A stretch of DNA of 55,099 bases from an uncultured Proteiniphilum sp. GTDB lineage: Bacteria > Bacteroidota > Bacteroidia > Bacteroidales > Dysgonomonadaceae. A program made the position numbers and the translations under genes. The stretch spans positions 1-55,099 of the forward strand of contig CAKMJT010000003.1 in the NCBI GenBank assembly GCA_927407015.1, in the 5' to 3' direction. Position 1 is the first letter of the stretch, and every line of letters begins with the position of its first letter. Of the stretch, positions 43,299 through 51,228 are shown piece after piece. Under the pieces are notes generated by a model, which worked only from the letters and a program-made list of their open reading frames with translations, had not been told where the DNA came from and ran no database searches.

Positions 43299-44139
43299 AA
43301 TTGTTTCATATCTGTTTTTTTTCATCGCAATGGTTGTCTCAATCTCTTCCTGTCAGAACCGTCCGAAGGAAGTTTTGAACAGAAAGAATATGGAACGGCT
43401 GCTGTATGATGTGTATGTCGCTGAGGCGACCATGGAGAACGATTACCAGCATTTTGACACCCCTGAGAAAAAAGAAGCCTATATCAGCGAAGTATTCAGG
43501 ATGCATAAAGTTACACAGGCACAATGGGATACGTCGTTGTCGTGGTATTCAGACCGGATTGATCTGTACCTGAAGATAAACGATTCCGTGAAGGCACGGC
43601 TGGAACGTGCCCGCAAAGAAATTGATCTGAAAGTTGCTCAACAAAATAAAGAAAGACAGATAGATCCGGCTTTCTATTCGGCTTCCTATATTCCGATGTT
43701 ATATATGTTTTCAGATCCTGACACTAAAAATGGATTTAGCTTTTTGCTGGATTCAGCAGAAATCTCCGCCAAAATCACCGAAGAACAGTTCACCTTCCGG
43801 TTCAGTGTGATAGGTATTCCACCGGAGTTCAACGCCTCTTTATCATCAGTGCTCATGCTGGTGTATGCTGATACCACCCTTTTTCAATCTCAACAAATCA
43901 GGGAAAACGGCTCCTACAAACTTATTGCATCGAAGTTTACAGCGGATGACACGCTTTCGCAAGTAAACGGATTTGTCCACTTGGAGGATCCCCTGGGTGT
44001 TGGATCCAATATCTGTTTGTACAATATTTCACTTGGAAATGACTCCTCAGCGACGGTTGAAACGAATTTACCGCATGAGACTCCCGTTCGCAGGAACAGA
44101 GATCTGTTAACGACCGATTCTGTGCAGTTGATGCACTAA
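43246..44139 (+). CDS. DUF4296 lipoprotein
   Basis: A lipoprotein of the DUF4296 family, of unknown function. The signal YLFFFIAMVVSISSCQNR has its acylated Cys directly before QNR, and the body starts KNMERLLYDVYVAEATMEND with a long helical stretch (ISEVFRMHKVTQAQWDTSLS). The frame opens with GTG at 43246, overlapping lspA by 53 bp; a second GTG at 43288 would give a more usual N-terminal region (VKYKIVSYLFFF) and an 11-bp overlap, and I consider it at least as likely. It closes the ileS block. Confidence 0.8.
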   Translation: MRNLKKKNKQRELQVKYKIVSYLFFFIAMVVSISSCQNRPKEVLNRKNMERLLYDVYVAEATMENDYQHFDTPEKKEAYISEVFRMHKVTQAQWDTSLSWYSDRIDLYLKINDSVKARLERARKEIDLKVAQQNKERQIDPAFYSASYIPMLYMFSDPDTKNGFSFLLDSAEISAKITEEQFTFRFSVIGIPPEFNASLSSVLMLVYADTTLFQSQQIRENGSYKLIASKFTADDTLSQVNGFVHLEDPLGVGSNICLYNISLGNDSSATVETNLPHETPVRRNRDLLTTDSVQLMH

Positions 44140-44194
44140 AAATACCGGTAGAAAAAAGCTATTTGTCATTGTGATACCTCCTCAGATAAATTAC

Positions 44195-44202
44195 TATATT
44201 TG
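44195..44202 (+). promoter_or_regulatory. -7 box of ppdK
   Basis: TATATTTG followed by GCAGGAG, 62 bp before the ATG; the nearest TTG is 23 bp upstream. Confidence 0.45.
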
Positions 44203-44264
44203 CAGGAGAAAGCCAGTATCAGACAATAAATATTTAACATTTAACGATCAATACATTATATCAA

Positions 44265-46985
44265 ATGGAAAAAAAGAGAGTTTACACTTTTGGAAACGGC
44301 GCAGCCGAAGGGCGGGCAGATATGAAAAACCTGCTTGGAGGTAAAGGAGCGAACCTTGCCGAAATGAACTTAATCGGTGTTCCCGTTCCTCCGGGATTTA
44401 CCATCACCACGGAGGTTTGTACTGAATACAATGAATTAGGCAAAGAATATGTGATCAGCGTCTTGAAAGAAGAGGTTGAAGAGGCTGTTGCCCATATTGA
44501 AGAGCTGACAGGGACCAGGTTTGGGGATAAGGATAATCCCTGTCTGGTGTCGGTACGTTCCGGAGCCCGTGTTTCCATGCCGGGAATGATGGACACCGTG
44601 TTAAACCTTGGGTTGAACGATGATGCCGTGGCAGGAATTGCCAGGAAATCGGGCAACGAACGTTTTGCGTGGGATTCCTACCGCCGTTTTGTACAGATGT
44701 ACGGGGACGTGGTATTGGGATTGAAACCGCAAAGCAAGGAAGATATAGATCCTTTTGAGGAGATCATGGACGAAATGAAGACCGTAAAAGGAATAGAGCT
44801 GGATACAGACTTTACCACGGATGATCTGAAAGAGCTGGTGAGGAGATTCAAGGATGCGGTGAAGAAAAATACCGGCAACGATTTCCCCGTTAATCCGTGG
44901 GATCAGCTCTGGGGCGCTGTCTGTGCCGTTTTCGACAGCTGGATGAACGAACGTGCCATCCTGTATCGTAAAATGAATAACTTCCCCGAAGAATGGGGTA
45001 CTGCAGTCAACGTGCAGGCAATGGTATACGGCAACATGGGCAAGACCTCCGGTACCGGTGTCGCTTTTACCCGTGATGCTGCTACCGGAGAGAATATCTT
45101 TAACGGAGAGTACCTGATTGATGCGCAGGGAGAAGATGTGGTTGCCGGTGTGCGTACACCACAACAGATCACCATAGAGGGTTCCCGCCGTTGGGCAAAA
45201 TTGCAAGGTATCTCGGAAGAGGATCGGACTGCAAAATATCCTTCACTGGAAGAAGTTCTTCCGGTCTGCGCAAAGGAGCTCATCGAAGTACAACAGAAGC
45301 TGGAAGATTATTTTAAGGATATGCAGGATCTGGAGTTCACTATTCAGGATGGAAAGTTATGGCTGCTGCAGACCCGTAACGGAAAGCGTACCGGTGCTGC
45401 CATGGTGAAAATAGCCATTGATATGCTGCACCAGGGATATATCGATGAGAAGACTGCCTTGAAAAGGTGCGATCCCGAGAAACTGGATGAATTACTGCAC
45501 CCTGTATTTGATAAAAAAGTGCTGGAGAAGGCAAAACCGCTGACCCACGGGCTGCCGGCCTCTCCCGGAGCTGCAGCCGGACAGGTTGTGTTTCATGCCG
45601 ATGAAGCCGAAGAATGGTTCAAAGAGGGGAAGAAAGTGATCCTCTGTCGTATAGAGACATCACCGGAAGATTTGCGTGGTATGGCATCGTCACAGGGTAT
45701 CCTTACTGCCCGCGGAGGGATGACCTCGCATGCAGCTGTCGTTGCCCGTGGTATGGGTAAGTGTTGCGTGTCGGCAGCCAACAACCTGGTGATTGATTAT
45801 AAAGCACGTACAATGACTGTCAATGGCAAGGAGTTGAAAGAGGGAGACTGGATCTCGCTCGATGGTTCCACCGGATATGTGTACGAGGGAAAAATCACGA
45901 CGCAGGATGCAGAGATCGACGCTGATTTCAGTGAATTGATGACGCTGGCCGAAAAATATGCACGGATGGATGTGAGGACCAACGCCGATACGCCGCACGA
46001 TGCGCTGGTGGCCCGCAACTTTGGTGCGAAAGGAATAGGTTTGTGCCGTACCGAGCATATGTTCTTCGAAGAAGATAAGATTGTCCCCATGCGGGAGATG
46101 ATTCTCGCCAAAGATGAGGAAGGACGCCGCAAGGCATTGGAAAAACTGCTTCCGCTACAGAAAAAGGATTTCATCGGTATTTTCAGGGCAATGGACGGCT
46201 TTGCCGTCACCATTCGTCTGCTCGACCCGCCATTGCACGAGTTTGTGCCTCACGATGAAAAAGGGCAGATGGAGATGGCCAGAGTGATGGGCATCTCCTA
46301 CAAAGATATCCACGAACGCGTTGAAGGACTCATGGAGTCCAACCCGATGCTCGGATTGCGTGGCTGCCGCCTCGGCAATCTCTATCCCGAGATTACGGAG
46401 ATGCAAACACGCGCCATCATGGAGGCTGCCATCGAACTGGAAGAAGAGGGACTCAAAGTCATCCCGGAAATCATGGTTCCCCTCACCGGTATCGTCTATG
46501 AGTTCATGGCGCAGAAAGAGATCATTGAGCATACGATTCAGCAGGTATTTGCTGAAAAGAGTGATTCTGTGGAATACAAGATCGGGACGATGATTGAAAT
46601 CCCGCGTGCCGCACTTACGGCGCACAAGATTGCCAAAGAAGCCGATTTCTTTTCTTTCGGCACCAATGACCTGACACAGATGACCTTCGGCTACAGCCGC
46701 GACGATGTGGCCAAGTTCCTGCCGATGTACCTCGATAAGGGAATCCTGAAACAGGATCCTTTTGCTGTACTCGACCAGAACGGAGTGGGACAGCTCGTAC
46801 GCATGGCCGTGCAAAAAGGGCGCGAAGTGAAGCCCACGCTGAAATGTGGCATTTGCGGTGAACACGGCGGAGAGCCTTCATCGGTGAAGTTCTGCCATAC
46901 CGTGGGGTTGAATTACGTTTCCTGTTCTCCTTTCCGCGTGCCTATCGCCCGTTTGGCTGCAGCACAGGCTGCGATAGAAGGGTAA
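44265..46985 (+). CDS. ppdK: Pyruvate, phosphate dikinase
   Basis: Interconverts pyruvate, ATP and phosphate with phosphoenolpyruvate, AMP and diphosphate; in anaerobes it can run in either direction between glycolysis and gluconeogenesis. The 906-residue product has the nucleotide-binding N-terminal domain (LLGGKGANLAEMNLIGVPVPPGFT, SVRSGARVSMPGMMDTVLNL), the swivelling phosphohistidine domain with GGMTSHAAVVARGMGK (catalytic His near 488), and the C-terminal PEP barrel (GLCRTEHMFFEEDKI, MLGLRGCRLG, FFSFGTNDLTQMTFGYSRDD, CGICGEHGG). A terminator follows directly, so it is monocistronic. Confidence 0.97.
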   Translation: MEKKRVYTFGNGAAEGRADMKNLLGGKGANLAEMNLIGVPVPPGFTITTEVCTEYNELGKEYVISVLKEEVEEAVAHIEELTGTRFGDKDNPCLVSVRSGARVSMPGMMDTVLNLGLNDDAVAGIARKSGNERFAWDSYRRFVQMYGDVVLGLKPQSKEDIDPFEEIMDEMKTVKGIELDTDFTTDDLKELVRRFKDAVKKNTGNDFPVNPWDQLWGAVCAVFDSWMNERAILYRKMNNFPEEWGTAVNVQAMVYGNMGKTSGTGVAFTRDAATGENIFNGEYLIDAQGEDVVAGVRTPQQITIEGSRRWAKLQGISEEDRTAKYPSLEEVLPVCAKELIEVQQKLEDYFKDMQDLEFTIQDGKLWLLQTRNGKRTGAAMVKIAIDMLHQGYIDEKTALKRCDPEKLDELLHPVFDKKVLEKAKPLTHGLPASPGAAAGQVVFHADEAEEWFKEGKKVILCRIETSPEDLRGMASSQGILTARGGMTSHAAVVARGMGKCCVSAANNLVIDYKARTMTVNGKELKEGDWISLDGSTGYVYEGKITTQDAEIDADFSELMTLAEKYARMDVRTNADTPHDALVARNFGAKGIGLCRTEHMFFEEDKIVPMREMILAKDEEGRRKALEKLLPLQKKDFIGIFRAMDGFAVTIRLLDPPLHEFVPHDEKGQMEMARVMGISYKDIHERVEGLMESNPMLGLRGCRLGNLYPEITEMQTRAIMEAAIELEEEGLKVIPEIMVPLTGIVYEFMAQKEIIEHTIQQVFAEKSDSVEYKIGTMIEIPRAALTAHKIAKEADFFSFGTNDLTQMTFGYSRDDVAKFLPMYLDKGILKQDPFAVLDQNGVGQLVRMAVQKGREVKPTLKCGICGEHGGEPSSVKFCHTVGLNYVSCSPFRVPIARLAAAQAAIEG

Positions 46986-47006
46986 AGGGGAAAATGGAAT
47001 AGTATC

Positions 47007-47044
47007 TGCAGGGATATCATACGTGGTATCCCTGCATTTTTTTT
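47007..47044 (+). terminator. Rho-independent terminator of ppdK
   Basis: TGCAGGGATA / TATCCCTGCA (10 bp) with a 10-nt loop, then eight T residues. Confidence 0.92.
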
Positions 47045-47070
47045 GACCATCAGTCCTGCAAAATTTTCCC

Positions 47071-47078
47071 TACCTTTG
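47071..47078 (+). promoter_or_regulatory. -7 box of the broken MFS gene
   Basis: TACCTTTG, 22 bp before the ATG at 47101; the promoter seems to have outlived the gene. Confidence 0.45.
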
Positions 47079-47100
47079 TGTTTTCTATCAAACGCAGGAA

Positions 47101-47638
47101 ATGAAACATCGTCGTTACTTCAGGTTAGAGAGGAATATTTTTTTCACGGGACTTACCAGCTTTTTCCATGATGTTCAACATGGTTTCGGTTATACTGGCT
47201 ATCCTGATTGGGAAACTGTCCGACCGTATGGGAAGAGGAAAGCTTATCACGCTGGGCTTTTTGATGTATTCGCTCGTTTATTTTCTGTTCGGGTCGTTGA
47301 ATGATATCCACATCTACGTGGGTTTGTTTATACTGTACGGAGTCTACAGCGCGCTTACCGATACCTGCCAGAAGTCGCTCGTGTCTGATTTAATAACCAA
47401 AGAGATGAAAGGTACCGGCTTTGGGCTCTATCATGCCGTGATTGGCATCATGCTGCTGCCGGTCGGTATTATTGCCGGATATCTCTATGATCATGTGAGT
47501 GCCGGATCGCCTCTCTACTTCGGAAGCGTGATGTCTTTCATCGCTGCGGTGTTGATGGCAATATTTCTGTTCGTCAACAAGAAAAAGAAGCATGATCCGG
47601 CGACTCAACCTCAAATGCAGGTTTATCGTCCTTTATAA
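47101..47638 (+). pseudogene. MFS transporter remnant with internal deletion and frame change
   Basis: The first 24 codons (MKHRRYFRLERNIFFTGLTS then FFHD, to 47172) are a typical MFS N-terminus and first helix. After that the frame turns to nonsense, while a second frame takes over at about 47168 with FNMVSVILAILIGKLSDRMG, which corresponds to the start of the second half of such transporters (loop 8-9 GKLSDRxGR). It then runs on through LTDTCQKSLVSDLITKEMKG and the last helices to 47638. About 180-200 residues are missing between the two parts, and the parts are in different frames, so no functional transporter can result. The C-terminal fragment could still be translated as a short membrane peptide. 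Confidence 0.82.
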
Positions 47639-47706
47639 CTACTTTTAACCATCAAACCATTTGGCTGCTAAGTGGATTATCATTACTTTTACATCTATTA
47701 TTCACC

Positions 47707-47746
47707 ACGGATTAACCCGTACAAACGAACATTGACGTTAATCCGT
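47707..47746 (+). repeat. Inverted repeat upstream of the SurA-like gene
   Basis: Perfect 10-bp arms ACGGATTAAC (47707-47716) and GTTAATCCGT (47737-47746) with a 20-nt centre, 67 bp before the ATG. It could be an operator or leader hairpin. Confidence 0.55.
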
Positions 47747-47812
47747 TCATGTGATAGATTCGGAGATGGAATGATTTAATCTACAAATCGTTAAATCAGT
47801 AATTCAATTAAT

Positions 47813-49177
47813 ATGAAGTATTCCTTGAAGATAGTATTCTTTTTGATTTTCTTGTCTGCTGCACATTTTCTTGTGGCACAAAATAATGTAATCGACGAGA
47901 TTGTGTGGGTCGTGGGTGACGAAGCTATCCTGAAATCGGAAGTGGAAGAATACCGTAAGGAGATCCTGATGCAAAACCAGCGCCTGGAGGGTGATCCCTA
48001 TTGTTTCATCCCTGAACAGCTGGCTGTCAGAAAACTTTTTCTCGATCAGTCCAAACTGGATAGTATCGAAGTGCAGGAAGCGAATGTAAACCGTGAACTG
48101 GAATATATGGTGAATGAATATATTGCTTCAAGTGGTTCTGTGGAGAAACTACAGGAGTATTTCGGGAAAGGTGTCGCCGCTATCCGGGAAGATCTGCGTG
48201 AACAGATACGTGAGCAACAGCTTATACAGGGAGTACAGCAGAAGCATTTCGGAAATATTCAATTAACACCTTCGGAGATCAGGAAGTATTACAATAGCCT
48301 GCCTCAGGATAGTCTGCCCTTCATTCCCACCACGCTGGAAGTGCAGATCATCACTGTCGAACCAAAAATACCACTGGAAGAGATTGACAAGGTGAAGGCC
48401 CGTCTGCGGGAGTATACCGATCAGGTGAACAGCGGAGAAAGAGAATTTTCCACCCTGGCACTGTTGCACTCCGAGGACCCCTCCGCCCTGAAAGGGGGTG
48501 AACTGGGTTTTATGAACCGATCGGGGTTTGTACCTGAGTTTGCCAATGTAGCCTTTTCCCTGAGTGATCCCAAGAAAGTATCCAACGTGGTAGAATCTGA
48601 ATATGGGTATCATATCATCCAGCTGATTGAGCGCAGGGGTGATATGGGTAATTTTCGTCATATCCTTCTGAAACCCAAAGTGCCACAAGTGTCACTCGAT
48701 ACGGCACTGGTGCGGCTGGACTCCATTCGCAGCGGGATCATGAATAAAAAAATCACCTTTGACGAGGCCGCCACGTTTCTTTCGGCTGATAAGGATACGA
48801 GAAACAACAAAGGGATTATGGTGAATAAAGTGCCCAGAAGCACCAATGCGGGAACACCCCGGTTCGCGCTGAATGAGCTGAATCAGGATATCGCAAAGAA
48901 AGCCGGAGACATGAAGGTGGGAGAAATCTCGGAGCCTTTTATTCTGCTCAATGATAAAGGCAGGCAGGTGGCAGCCATCATTCGGATAACAAACCGAAAC
49001 GAAGGACACAAGGCAAATATCAACAACGACTATCAAATCATCAAGCAGATGGCGGAGAATGCCAAGCAGCAAAGAATGGTTGATGACTGGCTCCAGGAGA
49101 AAATCGGAAAAACCTACGTTCGCATAGATCCCGACTGGCAGGGATGCGAATATAAATACAAAGGCTGGCAGAAGTAA
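47813..49177 (+). CDS. SurA-like periplasmic peptidyl-prolyl isomerase/chaperone
   Basis: Helps outer-membrane proteins fold in the periplasm. The 454 residues start with a signal peptide (MKYSLKIVFFLIFLSAAHFLVAQ). A SurA_N-type helical region follows (VIDEIVWVVGDEAILKSEVE), then a parvulin domain (about 175-285) with FSTLALLHSEDPSALKGGEL, FMNRSGFVPEF and YGYHIIQLIERR. A second, weaker parvulin-like part (FRHILLKPKV, FDEAATFLSADKDT, about 285-395) lacks the clear GGxLG loop, so only the first may be catalytic. It is followed by the OstA-like gene after 18 bp, a pairing that fits outer-membrane assembly. Confidence 0.9.
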   Translation: MKYSLKIVFFLIFLSAAHFLVAQNNVIDEIVWVVGDEAILKSEVEEYRKEILMQNQRLEGDPYCFIPEQLAVRKLFLDQSKLDSIEVQEANVNRELEYMVNEYIASSGSVEKLQEYFGKGVAAIREDLREQIREQQLIQGVQQKHFGNIQLTPSEIRKYYNSLPQDSLPFIPTTLEVQIITVEPKIPLEEIDKVKARLREYTDQVNSGEREFSTLALLHSEDPSALKGGELGFMNRSGFVPEFANVAFSLSDPKKVSNVVESEYGYHIIQLIERRGDMGNFRHILLKPKVPQVSLDTALVRLDSIRSGIMNKKITFDEAATFLSADKDTRNNKGIMVNKVPRSTNAGTPRFALNELNQDIAKKAGDMKVGEISEPFILLNDKGRQVAAIIRITNRNEGHKANINNDYQIIKQMAENAKQQRMVDDWLQEKIGKTYVRIDPDWQGCEYKYKGWQK

Positions 49178-49195
49178 TCGCCTTCTCTTCGAACA

Positions 49196-50821
49196 ATGGA
49201 AAAAGAGCGTTCGTACATTCTACAGGAAAGCATACTTCTATTGAGTGTGCTTTTTGTCATCATGGCGTCGGCTAAAGCGCAACAGCCCCCTCCGGGGAAT
49301 ATTTCCGCGACTACTGATGCACAAATCATCGAACTCAGACAAGCGGATTTATGGAGCAAGAGGGCCGGGTTCGAGGCGGAAATACTGACCGGCAACGTCA
49401 CTTTCTTTCATCAGGGTGCGTTGATGTATTGCGACAGCGCCTATATGTATCAGAAAACCAATACTTTTGAAGCTTTCAGTAATGTGCGGATGGAGCAGGG
49501 AGATACAATCTTCGTGTATGGCGATTATTTGCATTACGACGGTAACACACGACTGGCAAGGCTGCGCAATAACATCCGGATGGAGGACAGGACAGCCACT
49601 CTTTTTACCGACAGTCTTGATTTCGATCGTGCCGCGAATCTTGGTTACTATTTTGAAGGAGGTATGCTCGTGGACGATGAGAACGAGCTGACATCTTTCT
49701 GGGGGCAATATGATCCGGAATCCAAAGAGGCTCTCTTCAGCGATAGTGTGAAGCTGGTCAACGAGGATTATACCATCTTTGCCGATACCCTGAAATACAA
49801 TACGGAATCGAAATATGCCGATATCCTGGGACCATCCCGCATCGTTTCGGATAGCGGTTATGTGAATACCAGCAAGGGATGGTACAATACGGTCACGGAA
49901 GATTCCCGTCTCTTTGACCGTTCCGAGGTTTACAGCATTGATGGCACGAAGGTACTGACCGGAGACACCATTCTCTATAATCGTCTTTCGGGAGAGGGAG
50001 AGGTGTTTGGCAATATGTACCTTGAAGACATGAAGAAGAAAACCATTCTCCAGGGAAACTATGGTTTTTATAATGAAAAAACAGAGTATGGGTTTGCTAC
50101 CGATTCCGCTTTTGCCATCGACTATTCCCAGCAGGAAAGTCTTTTCGTGCATGGTGATACACTGGAAATGGAAACCGATTCGGTGTATCGTGATATCAAA
50201 GCATATCATGAAGTACGTTTCTATCGTTCCGACCTTCAGGGAGTGTGTGATTCCATGCACTATTCTTCACGCGACTCCATGGTCTATATGATCGGGGAAC
50301 CGGTCATATGGAACGAGAACAACCAGATATTGGGCAACCAGATAGATATTTACCTGAACGATTCCACCATTGAAAAGGCTATCATCAAAGATTACGCACT
50401 GGCTGTACAGGACCGGGGGAAGGATCAACAATACAATCAGTTGAGCGGAAGGGATATGACCGCCTTCTTCCGGCAGGGTGATTTGTACCACGTGCTGGTG
50501 GAAGGCAACGCAGAATCATTGTATTATCTTGTGGAAGAAGACAGTACAATAATTGGACTGAATAAAACAGAGAGTGCTTATCTCTCTATGGATATCGAGA
50601 ATGAACAGATCAAAAAACTGAAGTTATGGTCGTCGACGACGGCGGTAACGACACCTTTACCGCAACTGAAGCCCGAAGATTCCAGAATGAAGGGATTTGT
50701 ATGGCTTGATTACCTGCGGCCCACAGGGCCCAATGATATCTTCCGCAGCAATGAGCGGCGCAGTTCGGATGCTACTGAACCCCGCCAGCGGCGTTTTGAG
50801 AGAGAAAACATCACACTGTGA
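49196..50821 (+). CDS. OstA/LptA-like periplasmic protein
   Basis: LptA-type proteins form a beta-jellyroll bridge that carries lipopolysaccharide through the periplasm. The 541-residue product has an N-terminal hydrophobic signal (about 12-28, ending ASAKAQQ) and repeated OstA strands: LTGNVTFFHQGALMYCDSAYM, FSNVRMEQGDTIFVYGDYLHYDGN, and later FGNMYLEDMKKKTILQGNYGF. The repeated spacing of GDTI/YGDYL fits tandem jellyroll units and is longer than LptA (about 185 residues), as in other Bacteroidetes. The C-terminus (after 510) is basic and looks disordered. It lies in the SurA-like, OstA-like, small membrane protein, mutL run. Confidence 0.88.
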   Translation: MEKERSYILQESILLLSVLFVIMASAKAQQPPPGNISATTDAQIIELRQADLWSKRAGFEAEILTGNVTFFHQGALMYCDSAYMYQKTNTFEAFSNVRMEQGDTIFVYGDYLHYDGNTRLARLRNNIRMEDRTATLFTDSLDFDRAANLGYYFEGGMLVDDENELTSFWGQYDPESKEALFSDSVKLVNEDYTIFADTLKYNTESKYADILGPSRIVSDSGYVNTSKGWYNTVTEDSRLFDRSEVYSIDGTKVLTGDTILYNRLSGEGEVFGNMYLEDMKKKTILQGNYGFYNEKTEYGFATDSAFAIDYSQQESLFVHGDTLEMETDSVYRDIKAYHEVRFYRSDLQGVCDSMHYSSRDSMVYMIGEPVIWNENNQILGNQIDIYLNDSTIEKAIIKDYALAVQDRGKDQQYNQLSGRDMTAFFRQGDLYHVLVEGNAESLYYLVEEDSTIIGLNKTESAYLSMDIENEQIKKLKLWSSTTAVTTPLPQLKPEDSRMKGFVWLDYLRPTGPNDIFRSNERRSSDATEPRQRRFERENITL

Positions 50822-50886
50822 CCCTGTCGCCGTGTCTGTTTTATCCGGATTCATTCTGTATGTAACACGTAAACACTAATTCACTT

Positions 50887-51210
50887 ATGGGCACTTTCTT
50901 TTTCTATGGCAACAGAAAGCCGCGTAAATTTAATTACACGTCAATCCTTTATGATCCTGAGGAGGAAGCACGTAAGGAGAGACTGCAAAAACGTATCCAG
51001 GAGATCAAAAAAGAGATGGGAGTTCTCCCGGAAGAAAATATAGTTGAAAGGAAGGAATTCAAAACTGAGTTCATCTCCCAAACCCACCATTTAAAGAAAC
51101 GGAAAGCGAGGGAAGCCACGGGACAGGGCACTTTTTTCGCCAACAACGGATTACTGATCATTATTGTAATTATTCTTTTCGCCATTTTCTTTTTCTGGCT
51201 CTTACGCTAG
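50887..51210 (+). CDS. Small tail-anchored membrane protein
   Basis: A 107-residue protein of unknown function. The N-terminal 85 residues are charged and mostly basic (DPEEEARKERLQKRIQEIKK forms a helix); the last 20 (LLIIIVIILFAIFFFWLLR) form a single membrane segment at the very C-terminus, so it should be anchored in the inner membrane with the bulk in the cytoplasm. It lies 65 bp after the OstA-like gene and 18 bp before mutL. I do not recognise a named family. Confidence 0.78.
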   Translation: MGTFFFYGNRKPRKFNYTSILYDPEEEARKERLQKRIQEIKKEMGVLPEENIVERKEFKTEFISQTHHLKKRKAREATGQGTFFANNGLLIIIVIILFAIFFFWLLR

Positions 51211-51228
51211 AAATCAGCCATTCAGTTT

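Noticed and set aside
49349..50260. 303-codon open frame opposite the OstA-like gene
   Set aside because: Shadow of a well-supported gene on the other strand.
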